DNA from: Nitratireductor sp.
GTDB lineage: Bacteria > Pseudomonadota > Alphaproteobacteria > Rhizobiales > Rhizobiaceae
DNA length: 64,000 bases
Assembly: GCF_017794765.1 (NCBI RefSeq)
Contig: NZ_CP051236.1
Span: forward strand, 1,940,388 to 2,004,387
Direction: 5' to 3'
Program-made: the position numbers and the translations under genes
The notes under the pieces: generated by a model
Told to the model about the DNA's origin: nothing
Database searches by the model: none
The model's input: only the letters and a program-made list of their open reading frames with translations
In this document: piece by piece, positions 42,836-54,006 of the stretch
How the letters are laid out: the number at the start of each line of letters is the position of its first letter
How positions within the stretch are numbered: the stretch's first letter is position 1

Positions 42836-43207
42836 TCAGTTTCCGTAGCGCTGCACGATTTCCGTGGAGATGCGCGTGCCTTCGCTCATATAGTGATCGA
42901 TTGCTGACAGTGCCTGGTCCGTGCAGTTTTCATAAGTCCCTGCGAAGGATCTGTAACCACGGTTGAAACTCGCAATCAACTTTTCGCGCCGTGCTGGTGA
43001 TGGCGCTTCTGTTTCCAGAAGCTCTTCCATTTTCCCGCGCCACGTCTCAGATTCTTCCCCACACAGATTGCGCAGATAGTGAATCGAACCGAGCACTTCT
43101 GCCAATCGCAGAAGAGGGGCTTCATAGCTGGTCTCGTTGGCCTGCGTTGCAGGCGCGGCTATGAGAAGAGCCGCCATAAGTCCGGAAAATACTGAACCAC
43201 TACGCAT
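42836..43207 (-). CDS. TIGR02301 family exported protein
   Basis: 123 residues. Signal peptide ending ATQA at about residue 23. Matches the small alphaproteobacterial TIGR02301 family: LLRLAEVLGSIHYLRNLCGEESETWRGKMEELL, then SFNRGYRSFAGTYENCTDQAL with two conserved cysteines likely paired in the periplasm. Role unknown. Upstream of the hypothetical exported protein and downstream of a Nudix gene. Confidence 0.85.
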   Translation of the reverse strand: MRSGSVFSGLMAALLIAAPATQANETSYEAPLLRLAEVLGSIHYLRNLCGEESETWRGKMEELLETEAPSPARREKLIASFNRGYRSFAGTYENCTDQALSAIDHYMSEGTRISTEIVQRYGN

Positions 43208-43317
43208 GCCGTGTTGTCTCCCAGCAGGCGCTGCCTGTCAAACGCCCGCGATTGCGGGAAGAGCACCACAAAACATTCACGAAAGTGGCAAGATTGAGGG
43301 CAGGGCACCCGGCAGAT

Positions 43318-43725
43318 TCATCTGCCAGGAAAGTGTCGCAATTCTTCAACAATCGTTCGCGTGCTGTCGGTTAGTGACATGGTAGCGACTTCTTCGTAGG
43401 AATACCAACCAGCCTCGCTCGCATCGTCGCCCGCCATAACGGGGCCGCACGCGACCGTGGCGCGAAAAACGGTCAATCGAAAGATTTGCTGATCGTCGTC
43501 GTCACGCAACACAACTTCGCGATAGGGGTTCGCCGTCTTCATTACCAGTCCCGTCTCTTCCAGTAGCTCGCGTGCGATTGCCTGTTCCAGTGTTTCCCCG
43601 GTCTCCACCCGACCGCCGGGAAACGCATACAGATCTCGCGCGGGTGCGCGGCCACGGCGCACCAGTAGAACGCGGCCTTCCTGAACGACGGCCGCAGAAA
43701 CGGCGAGGATTTCCTCCGATTTCAT
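43318..43725 (-). CDS. NUDIX hydrolase
   Basis: 135 residues from ATG 43725. The Nudix box GGRVETGETLEQAIARELLEETGL fits the consensus GX5EX7REUXEEXGU and binds the metal for hydrolysis of a nucleoside diphosphate linked to X. Short size and REVVLRDDDDQQIFRLTVF suggest an ADP-ribose or oxidised nucleotide type, not decidable. Same strand as the TIGR02301 gene. A 13-bp tandem repeat lies upstream. Confidence 0.9.
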   Translation of the reverse strand: MKSEEILAVSAAVVQEGRVLLVRRGRAPARDLYAFPGGRVETGETLEQAIARELLEETGLVMKTANPYREVVLRDDDDQQIFRLTVFRATVACGPVMAGDDASEAGWYSYEEVATMSLTDSTRTIVEELRHFPGR

Positions 43726-43787
43726 AAGCAGAGCCCTTGCATACTGCCACTCGATCACCAAAAGTCCGGCCTGAGTTGTGGCCAGAA

Positions 43788-43836
43788 AGTTATGGCCCAG
43801 AGTTATGGCCCAGAGTTATGGCCCAGAGTTATGGCC
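43788..43836. repeat. 13-bp tandem repeat, 3.7 copies
   Basis: AGTTATGGCCCAG is repeated exactly at 43788, 43801 and 43814, then as a partial unit from 43827 to 43836. A degenerate relative (GAGTTGTGGCCAG) precedes it near 43772. It lies in the divergent gap between the Nudix and DUF2799 genes. Confidence 0.9.
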
Positions 43837-43864
43837 GGTGAATTGGCGGGAGGCAATCGTGCGG

Positions 43865-44431
43865 ATGGAGCAGAGCACATGGCTGGTTGCAGGTCTGGCG
43901 TGCATGTTGTCTTTGTCGGCATGTGCAACGCTGAATGAGAGCGAGTGCGAAACGGTAAACTGGAGCGAGCTCGGACGTAATGATGGCGCGGCTGGCCGGA
44001 GCCCTTCTTATGTACAGCGTCACCGCGAAGCCTGTCAGAAGTACAGCTTGCCTGTCGACGAAACTGCCTGGCGCGCTGGCTGGGAGGACGGTATCCGTCG
44101 CTATTGCACACCCGAGAACGGTTTGAGCGTCGGGCGTGACGGCAGCGGTTACGCCAATTCCTGCCCGGCGGATGTTGCGCCAGGCTTCGAGAGCGCTTAC
44201 CGCGTCGGCAAGCGTGTTCATGATGCCCGGTCAGAGTATGATCGCTTGAAGCGCGAACTCGAACAGCTTTACGACGATCTGGAAGATGCCGCCAAGGGCG
44301 AGGACCGTAGCAAGGTGCGCAATCGGATTTCACTGAAGGAATCGGATCTGTTCTTTGCTGAGGGGCGTGTGCGTGATGCCGAACGCCTGTACGATCGCTA
44401 CCTCTATGAGGAGGCAGCGCGCCGCTACTAG
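43865..44431 (+). CDS. DUF2799 lipoprotein
   Basis: 188 residues from ATG 43865; a GTG at 43859 with better spacing to GGGAGG is an alternative. Signal peptide with lipobox LSAC, lipidated C20. Then ESECETVNWSELGRNDGAAGRS and WRAGWEDGIRRYCTPENGLSVGRDG, the DUF2799 pattern with paired cysteines, and a C-terminal coiled coil (LKRELEQLYDDLEDAAKGEDRSKVRNRISLKE). Envelope-located, function unknown. SRAP follows by 24 bp. Confidence 0.87.
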   Translation: MEQSTWLVAGLACMLSLSACATLNESECETVNWSELGRNDGAAGRSPSYVQRHREACQKYSLPVDETAWRAGWEDGIRRYCTPENGLSVGRDGSGYANSCPADVAPGFESAYRVGKRVHDARSEYDRLKRELEQLYDDLEDAAKGEDRSKVRNRISLKESDLFFAEGRVRDAERLYDRYLYEEAARRY

Positions 44432-44455
44432 CGGTCTGGCGGGGGATATTCGCTT

Positions 44456-45211
44456 ATGTGTGGTCGCTTCGCTCTCACCGATACACCCGATGCGGTGCAG
44501 TCGCTGCTTGCCGTGACAGATTTCGAACCGTTCCCCCCGCGCTACAACATCGCTCCGACGCAGCCTGTTCTAATGGCCCTGTCAGGTCCTTCCCGGGGGG
44601 CCGGAGCCAACCTGCCTTCACGGCAAAGCGTGCTCGTTCGCTGGGGGCTCATTCCCTCCTGGGCCAAGAATCCGGACGACTTCTCCCTGCTATTCAATGC
44701 CCGCTCTGAAACGGCGGCGGAAAAGGCATCGTTCCGCACCGCCATGCGCCACCGCCGGACATTGGTTCCAGCCAATGGATTCTACGAATGGCGTCGCGTC
44801 GGCTCAAAGCGGGCGGAGCCATATTGGGTCCGGCCTCGCGATGGCGGGCTGATCGCCTTCGCCGGGTTGATGGAAAGCTGGTCCGATCCCGGGGGGACCG
44901 AGATCGATACAGGCGCCATCCTGACGACGGAAGCGAATGAGGATTTACGTGGCATCCATCATCGCATGCCTGTGATTATCAGGCCCGAGGACTTCGACCG
45001 CTGGCTGGACTGCCTCAATCAGGAACCGCGTCACGTGGCCGATCTCCTGAAACCGGCCGATCCCGGATTTTTCGAGGCAGTGCCTGTATCGGACCGGGTC
45101 AACAAGGTGGCAAATGCCGGCCCGGGCCTTCAGGAGCGGGTCGAGCGTCATGACGAAAAGGCTTCTGGCACGAAATCCGCGAACGACACCGACCAGCTCG
45201 ACCTTTTTTAA
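44456..45211 (+). CDS. yedK: SOS response-associated peptidase (SRAP/YedK)
   Basis: 251 residues. Catalytic C2 (MCGRF), which crosslinks to abasic sites in single-stranded DNA, N81 (LFNARSET), E111 (GFYEW) and H168 (HHRMPV) are all in place. Shields abasic sites and forms a DNA-protein crosslink. No LexA box is seen upstream. The C-terminal tail DTDQLDLF is acidic. Its stop codon overlaps that of the converging FAD oxidoreductase (shared TTAA). Confidence 0.96.
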   Translation: MCGRFALTDTPDAVQSLLAVTDFEPFPPRYNIAPTQPVLMALSGPSRGAGANLPSRQSVLVRWGLIPSWAKNPDDFSLLFNARSETAAEKASFRTAMRHRRTLVPANGFYEWRRVGSKRAEPYWVRPRDGGLIAFAGLMESWSDPGGTEIDTGAILTTEANEDLRGIHHRMPVIIRPEDFDRWLDCLNQEPRHVADLLKPADPGFFEAVPVSDRVNKVANAGPGLQERVERHDEKASGTKSANDTDQLDLF

Positions 45212-46491
45212 GCGATGGTCCGCATGAGATGGACGGCTTCGGCGCCGAAACGGTAGACGCCTTCCCGCAGCCCCTGGAACGATTGGCGCGACACATCGCT
45301 GACGGGCAGGGGAAGCTCTTCCTCTGAAATGCGCCCCAGCATCAGCTCGGCCAGAGCTTTGCCGAACACGGTACCCGGGCCGATGCCGCGACCGTTATAT
45401 CCGGAGAAGCCGACAACTTTGTCGCCGAGGCGATGGAACTTCGGCAGGTGGTCTGAGGTCATACCGATATGCCCGTACCAGCAATGCTCAAACCGGGTGC
45501 CTTTCAGTTCCGGAAACAGCCGGGCGATGGCGCGTTCGGCCCACGCACGATGCACGGCCTGACCCGTACCCTTCAGGGCACCAACGCTTCCGAAGACAAG
45601 ACGTCCCTCCCGATCCCACCGGAATGAGGTCAGTATCTGCTTCGTGTCCCATGCACCCTGCCGCTCCGGCAATATCCGCTCGCGCATGGCCGGTGGCAGG
45701 GGGGGCGTGGCGAAGTTGAAATAGGGCAGGTGGACGATTTCCTCACGGATCTGCGGCCACGGCGTGGTGGTGTAGGCGTTGGTTGCAACAATCACCTGCC
45801 GGGCCGTTAGCGAGCCCTTGGGAGTTTCAAGCAGCCAACTATCACCTCTCTGTTCCGCTTTCGTCACCCGGGAGTTGGTGTGAAGCCTTGCGCCGGCGTT
45901 TGCGGCCGCATGGGCGAGGCCCCTTGCATAGGCCAGCGGCTGGATCGTGCCGGCTCGTTCATCCAGCAACGCGCCCGAAAACGCGTTGCTCCCGATCTTT
46001 TTTTTGGCTTCCTCGCGTTCAAGAAGCCGCACCGGTGCACCGCGCGCCTTCCATTGCCTTGCGCGCTCATCAAGTTGCCTTAGACCGCTTTCCCCAACGG
46101 CGCAGTGGAGCGTGCCCACGGGCATAGCCTCGCAGTCCATGCCGTGTCGCGCCGCCAGATCGAACACGACGCGGGGTGCATCGCCAAGGACGCTGAGCAG
46201 CCGCTCGCCATAGGTTTCACCGAGAATGCCGGGAAGGTCGTCGGGCATGACCCACATGCCGGCATTCACGAGGCCCACATTGCGCCCTGAGCCGCCAAAG
46301 CCGATCTCATCGGCCTCCAGCAGAACCACATCGGCTCCAGCTTCGGCCAGATGCAGCGCAGCGGAAAGACCGGTATAGCCAGCGCCGACGATGGCGATCT
46401 CAGTCATCACATCGCCCGTCAAGGCTGTTGTCTGCGGCGCGGCAGGGGCTGTTTTCTCCCACAGGCCGTGGGAAAGCGGGTCGTTCCTCAT
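45208..46491 (-). CDS. FAD-dependent oxidoreductase (DadA / gamma-glutamylputrescine oxidase-like)
   Basis: 427 residues. Dinucleotide-binding motif IVGAGYTGLSAALHLAEAGADVVLLEA at about 34-59, then GFGGSGRNVGLVNAGMW, the flavin-contact region, and a C-terminal GFSGYNGRGIGPGTVFGKALAELM. This is the DAO-fold family of amine/amino-acid oxidases including PuuB-like enzymes. The N-terminal SHGLWEKTAPAAPQTTALTGD supports the start at 46491 over the ATG at 46407. No puu genes adjoin, so substrate is open. Confidence 0.88.
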   Translation of the reverse strand: MRNDPLSHGLWEKTAPAAPQTTALTGDVMTEIAIVGAGYTGLSAALHLAEAGADVVLLEADEIGFGGSGRNVGLVNAGMWVMPDDLPGILGETYGERLLSVLGDAPRVVFDLAARHGMDCEAMPVGTLHCAVGESGLRQLDERARQWKARGAPVRLLEREEAKKKIGSNAFSGALLDERAGTIQPLAYARGLAHAAANAGARLHTNSRVTKAEQRGDSWLLETPKGSLTARQVIVATNAYTTTPWPQIREEIVHLPYFNFATPPLPPAMRERILPERQGAWDTKQILTSFRWDREGRLVFGSVGALKGTGQAVHRAWAERAIARLFPELKGTRFEHCWYGHIGMTSDHLPKFHRLGDKVVGFSGYNGRGIGPGTVFGKALAELMLGRISEEELPLPVSDVSRQSFQGLREGVYRFGAEAVHLMRTIA

Positions 46492-46686
46492 CTAGCGGAC
46501 TCACTGCAAACCGAGATTGTTCCGACAGATCACATGCTGACCGCCGCCAAGCAAAGCGAAAAATCAGCATGATCTCATGCAGACACGGCATTGAATGTAT
46601 CGCACACCATCCTAGCCATCGCTCTCGCAATGTCTGGAAACCGTGCTGCCCCTAGTCACCCGCTCCGGCCGCGCCAGAGCAAAACC

Positions 46687-46857
46687 TCAGTCGGTCTGCG
46701 TGTCGTAAGGGGATTGTTTCGGTGCCGGTGCCGGCTTCTCGGCCTTGCACTGCAGAGCAGCGTTGATCGCTGCGGGTCCAACCGCGTGATACTGGCTTAG
46801 CAGGAGCTTTTCCTGTTCGGCGGTATACTCTGCTGGCTTGTTCATGTCGCGGGGCAT
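46687..46857 (-). CDS. Small conserved hypothetical protein (56 aa)
   Basis: 56 residues from ATG 46857, chosen for AAGGA 6 nt upstream; the open frame runs further but codon use there is unlike coding DNA. Contains EYTAEQEKLLLSQYHAVGPAAINAALQCK and a Pro/Lys-rich tail. No transmembrane segment. Looks like a short genus- or order-level protein of unknown function. Confidence 0.6.
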   Translation of the reverse strand: MPRDMNKPAEYTAEQEKLLLSQYHAVGPAAINAALQCKAEKPAPAPKQSPYDTQTD

Positions 46858-47292
46858 AACTATTCCTTGGTTCCGCGTTGTCGTCCCTTCCGCGCAGATG
46901 GGGACCAAATCCGACAAAATCTTGACAGACTGCCCCGTCGGAAGACGCATTCTTAAAATTGCCGCATCAGCCTTAACATTTCCTTCACATTGCCATTTTG
47001 CTTGCAATACCTCTTTCGGGCCGCGAAGCAGGGTTTCAGCGTGATCCCCAGCCTTTTGGCTTTCAGCTTTTAGTCTTGACGCATTTGCCGCCTGCGGCGA
47101 TAAGAAAGTCCATGAAAACGCTGTGCACCATTATTGGCATTTGCATTATCGGCTAGCGCCACACCGCTGGTCCGGACGTTTTCGCCCTTCTTTCCCGACG
47201 AGAAAAACGCCCAGGCCAGAGGCCGGTGCGAACCATGCCCGCAATATGCGTGTCGCTTGAGCATGGCGACGGGTTGAAAACGGAAGGCGAGG
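46858..47292. other. Gap upstream of cysS, no gene seen
   Basis: 435 bp between the small hypothetical and cysS. It holds the divergent promoters. I see a small GC hairpin near 47088-47100 (GCCGCCTGCGGC) and AT-rich stretches near 46950-47000, but no T-box and no protein-coding frame with an RBS. Confidence 0.5.
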
Positions 47293-48768
47293 ATGACGAA
47301 CGGTTTCAAGGGCCTCAGGGTCTACAACACGCTGACGCGGGCCAAAGAGGACTTCGTCCCCATCGATGAGAAGAATGTCCGCATGTATGTGTGCGGGCCG
47401 ACTGTCTATGACTATGCCCATATCGGCAATGCACGTCCGGCCATCGTCTTCGACGTCCTGTTTCGTCTTCTTCGCCACCTCTATGGCGAGGACCACGTTA
47501 CCTATGTGCGCAACATCACCGACGTGGACGACAAGATCAATGCGCGTGCCCGCCGCGACTATCCGGACTTGCCGCTCAATGAGGCGATCCGCGAAGTCAC
47601 GCAGAAAACGGCCGACCAATACCATGCAGATGTCGCCGCCCTCGGCTGCCTGAAACCGACCATCGAGCCGCGCGCCACTGATTTTGTCTTGCCCCGCTCG
47701 GACGGGCTGACGGATATGGTAAGCCTGATTCAATCTCTCATGGATCGCGGGCATGCCTATGAAGCCAAAGGAGAAATCCTTTTCGACACAGCCTCCATGG
47801 AGGCCTATGGCGGGCTTTCGAAACGCAAACTGGAAGATCAGCAGGCCGGTGCCCGCATCGCCGTCGAAGCACACAAGAAAAACCCGGCCGATTTTGTCCT
47901 GTGGAAGCAGTCCTCTTCAGATGAGCCGGGATGGGACGCACACTTCACCATCGCCGGGGCGGCCATGACCATCCGCGGCCGCCCCGGCTGGCACATCGAG
48001 TGCTCGGCCATGTCGGCGGCCTATCTTGGCGAGGAGTTCGACATTCACGGCGGCGGCCTCGACCTGATCTTCCCGCACCACGAAAACGAGATCGCGCAAT
48101 CCTGCTGCGCCCATGGCCGCGATGTCATGGCGCATTACTGGATGCACAATGGCTTCCTTCAGGTGGAGGGGCGAAAGATGTCCAAATCCGAGGGCAATTT
48201 CGTCACCATCCATGAGTTGCTTGAAACGGAGAAGTTCGGCGGGCGTAAATGGCCGGGCGAGGTCTTGCGTCTTGCAATGCTGATGACGCACTACCGCGAG
48301 CCGATCGACTTTTCGGTGCGCAAGCTCGAAGAGGCGGAGGCGGTGCTCGACGGCTGGTATCGGGCCGTCGGTGATATTGGAGCCGGTGATATCGGTTGCG
48401 CGGATACCATCGCCGCGCTCGGCGACGATCTGGGGACAACCGCTGCTATTGCCAGCCTTCACGAGTTGCGCGGCGAGGCGATGAAGGGCAGCAACCCCGC
48501 GAGACAGGCTCTTAAAACAAGTGCAGCTCTTCTCGGATTGTTGTCAGCAAGTGAGAGCGATTGGTTTGCGGCAAAAGTGTCAGAGGCGTCTATCGACACC
48601 GGTGCGGTGGAGACTGCAGTCGAGGCGCGGCTTGCGCATCTGCGCCAAAAGAACTTCTCGGAGGCCGACCGGATCCGCGACGAACTTGCCGCACAGGGTG
48701 TCCAGCTCATGGACTACAAGGACACGGAGAGCGGCGAACGCCGCACCAGATGGGAGGTGAAACGGTGA
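47293..48768 (+). CDS. cysS: Cysteinyl-tRNA synthetase
   Basis: 491 residues. Class I synthetase: zinc ligand C34 ([10 protein letters not shown]), HIGN at 43-46, [18 protein letters not shown] with the zinc-site histidines, and KMSKS at 295-299. Charges tRNA-Cys with cysteine. The C-terminal anticodon-binding region is full length. GGAAGG precedes ATG 47293. Confidence 0.97.
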   Translation: MTNGFKGLRVYNTLTRAKEDFVPIDEKNVRMYVCGPTVYDYAHIGNARPAIVFDVLFRLLRHLYGEDHVTYVRNITDVDDKINARARRDYPDLPLNEAIREVTQKTADQYHADVAALGCLKPTIEPRATDFVLPRSDGLTDMVSLIQSLMDRGHAYEAKGEILFDTASMEAYGGLSKRKLEDQQAGARIAVEAHKKNPADFVLWKQSSSDEPGWDAHFTIAGAAMTIRGRPGWHIECSAMSAAYLGEEFDIHGGGLDLIFPHHENEIAQSCCAHGRDVMAHYWMHNGFLQVEGRKMSKSEGNFVTIHELLETEKFGGRKWPGEVLRLAMLMTHYREPIDFSVRKLEEAEAVLDGWYRAVGDIGAGDIGCADTIAALGDDLGTTAAIASLHELRGEAMKGSNPARQALKTSAALLGLLSASESDWFAAKVSEASIDTGAVETAVEARLAHLRQKNFSEADRIRDELAAQGVQLMDYKDTESGERRTRWEVKR

Positions 48769-48907
48769 GGCAGGTGGTGTTCACCCCCTCTGTCTTGCCC
48801 GGCATCTCCTCCTCAAAAGGGGAGGCCAGACGGTGGGGCTGGTTTCGCCAATCGCCAGCGTGTTCGTCGAAGCCGTCTGTCACACGTCGGCCTGGGAGAG
48901 AGCAGGG

Positions 48908-51994
<3,087 letters not shown>

Positions 51995-52102
51995 TTGAGG
52001 CGCGCCAATTGCTGGACCAATAAAATGAGATGGCGCCGCTCCGCAGCGATGTGACAGGATGTAGAAACGCCTGTCGCCCGCCGGGCCTGCCGTGGAAAGC
52101 AC

Positions 52103-53038
52103 ATGTCCGAGATTGCAGAAAAGCCGCTCAGCGCGGACCGAAACGATGCCATGCGCGGGTTCTTTTTCGCGTTGTCCGCTTATGGATTGTGGGGTTTTCT
52201 TCCTCTCTACATGAAGCTCGTTTCTCATATCCCGGCGATGGAGGTGGTGGCCCATCGCGTTCTATGGTCGCTGCCGGTCGCAGCCATCATCCTTTATCTT
52301 CTGGGGCGCACCGACGATATCCGTCAGGCATTGCGTTCGCCCCGTACGCTTCTCATGGCAGCGCTGACGGCGGCGATTATCTCGTGCAACTGGGGTATCT
52401 ATGTGTGGGCGATTGCTGTCGACCGGACCGTCGAAACGGCGCTTGGCTATTACATCAACCCGCTGGTCAGCATCGCCATGGCGGCGCTTTTTCTCGGTGA
52501 GCGTCTGAACCGTTACCAGATCGCGGCGGTTTGCCTTGCCGGCCTCGCCGTTCTCATCCTCACCACCGATGCGGGCGGTCTGCCCTGGGTGTCCCTCAGC
52601 CTGGCCTTCAGCTTCGCAGCCTACGGCATTCTGCGCAAGACTTTGCCCATCGGGCCAAGCCAGGGCTTTTTCCTGGAGGTGCTGATCCTCGCTCTTCCGG
52701 CCCTCGGCTATCTCATGTGGCTGGGTGCAAAGGGAGGGGCACACTTTACGCTGTCCAGCCCGGGCGACATCGCGCTGCTGATCGGTTGTGGCCCGGTCAC
52801 GGCCATCCCGCTCATCCTGTTTGCCATGGGCGCCAAGCTTCTGCGCTATTCAACAATCGGCATCATGCAGTACACCGCGCCAACCATGATCTTCCTGATC
52901 GCCGTGTTTGTCTTCAAGGAGCCTTTCGGAGGCGTCAAGGCGGTGGCGTTCGCCCTGATCTGGGCAGCCCTTGCACTTTATAGCTGGTCGATGCTGCGGG
53001 ATGCACGACGCGCAAAAAATAGCCGCCCCAAAAGCTAA
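52103..53038 (+). CDS. rarD: EamA family transporter RarD
   Basis: 311 residues with about ten hydrophobic helices. RarD subgroup features: FALSAYGLWGFLPLYMKLVSHIPAMEVVAHRVLWSL at the N-terminus and YYINPLVSIAMAALFLGERLNRYQ, GIMQYTAPTMIFLIAVFVFKEPF. Predicted chloramphenicol-sensitive or metabolite permease of the drug/metabolite superfamily. GGAAAG precedes ATG 52103. A hairpin overlaps its stop. Confidence 0.92.
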   Translation: MSEIAEKPLSADRNDAMRGFFFALSAYGLWGFLPLYMKLVSHIPAMEVVAHRVLWSLPVAAIILYLLGRTDDIRQALRSPRTLLMAALTAAIISCNWGIYVWAIAVDRTVETALGYYINPLVSIAMAALFLGERLNRYQIAAVCLAGLAVLILTTDAGGLPWVSLSLAFSFAAYGILRKTLPIGPSQGFFLEVLILALPALGYLMWLGAKGGAHFTLSSPGDIALLIGCGPVTAIPLILFAMGAKLLRYSTIGIMQYTAPTMIFLIAVFVFKEPFGGVKAVAFALIWAALALYSWSMLRDARRAKNSRPKS

Positions 53039-53050
53039 ATGAGGGGCGGC
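53016..53050 (-). terminator. Terminator overlapping the 3' end of rarD
   Basis: GCCGCCCC (53022-53029) and GGGGCGGC (53043-53050) form a stem whose loop contains the rarD stop TAA. Read on the minus strand the stem is followed by TATTTTTTG, so it acts best as a terminator for the LOG gene 235 bp away while also crossing the rarD 3' end. Confidence 0.7.
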
Positions 53051-53284
53051 GAAAGACGCCCGTGATGTCTGGAAGGGGTGTGCGGCGGACATCGCGGGTC
53101 AGGGACGGCTGCGCGGAGCAAACGGAACCGGGAAAACATGAAAGCAGACAGTCCCGGCGGTCGGATTGGGTTCACATGCGATGCACCGCGCCATGAGAGC
53201 CAAGCAGTCTAGTGTTACAGAGGCACGGCGTTTGCATAACACCGCGATGACAATCCTGCGCGGCTGCATGAAAGCTGTGGACAG
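53051..53284. other. Gap downstream of rarD and LOG, no gene seen
   Basis: 234 bp between the two converging genes after the hairpin. No reading frame with support. The minus-strand LOG transcript should run through here to the terminator at 53022-53050. Confidence 0.5.
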
Positions 53285-53896
53285 TTAAAGCCGGTCGATG
53301 ACCGCCTGATCCTCACCATTGGCTGATTTGCGTTCAGTGGCCGCTTTTAGGATTGCGGGAACAATGTCCCGGGCCTCATCCACCACAATGGGACGAACAC
53401 GGTGATCGGAATGCACAAAGCATTCCAGCTTCATGTGATCGATCAGCGTGAGAAGCGGATTCCAGAAGCCACCTATGTTGGCAAAAACCATGGGTTTGTC
53501 ATGCCGGGCAAGCTGGGCCCAGGTCATGATCTCGATAATCTCTTCCAGCGTACCAATGCCACCGGGTAGCGCGACAAATGCATCCGAGCGTTCGAACATG
53601 GTGTGCTTGCGTTGGTGCATGTCGTCGGTGACGATCAGTTCATCTAGCTCTGCCAGATCGACTTCGTTGGCTTCTCGGCGGATCAGGAATTTTGGAATGA
53701 TGCCGGTTACCTTGCCACCGGCGTCCATCGTGCCCCGGGCAACGGCACCCATGATGCCTCTGGTTCCCGCGCCATAGACGAGCCGGAGGCGCGCCTCTGC
53801 CAGATCGCGACCCAGCGCGAGTCCAGCCTGAAAATAACGTTCATCGCGCCCATTGCTTGATCCGCAATAAACGCAAACCGACTCAATTTTGCTCAT
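53285..53896 (-). CDS. LOG family protein (TIGR00730 Rossmann fold)
   Basis: 203 residues. Signature of lysine-decarboxylase-like/LOG proteins: YCGSSNGRDERYFQAGLALGRDLAEARLRLVYGAGTRGIMGAVARG with a Rossmann start, and the catalytic LPGGIGTLEEIIEIMTWAQL. Cytokinin riboside 5'-monophosphate phosphoribohydrolase activity is known for family members; the bacterial role is uncertain. The conserved glutamate in GTLEE and the Arg in YGAGTRG are present. ATG 53896 has a poor RBS. Divergent from the LysM gene. Confidence 0.92.
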   Translation of the reverse strand: MSKIESVCVYCGSSNGRDERYFQAGLALGRDLAEARLRLVYGAGTRGIMGAVARGTMDAGGKVTGIIPKFLIRREANEVDLAELDELIVTDDMHQRKHTMFERSDAFVALPGGIGTLEEIIEIMTWAQLARHDKPMVFANIGGFWNPLLTLIDHMKLECFVHSDHRVRPIVVDEARDIVPAILKAATERKSANGEDQAVIDRL

Positions 53897-54006
53897 GTAA
53901 CCATTGCTCGTCCTGGCCGCTGCCGCGGTCAAGAGGGTGGTGGCTTTTTCTTGTCGCTTACGCGAAAAAGCGTTACAGCGTTTCACAAAGGGACTATCGT
54001 GGGTTT

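Noticed and set aside
44431-44456. LexA box for the SRAP gene
   Set aside because: No GTTC-N7-GTTC or GAAC-N7-GAAC pattern lies in the short gap.
46858-47292. Possible T-box or leader ahead of cysS
   Set aside because: T-boxes are not expected in alphaproteobacteria and the conserved T-box bulge is not seen.
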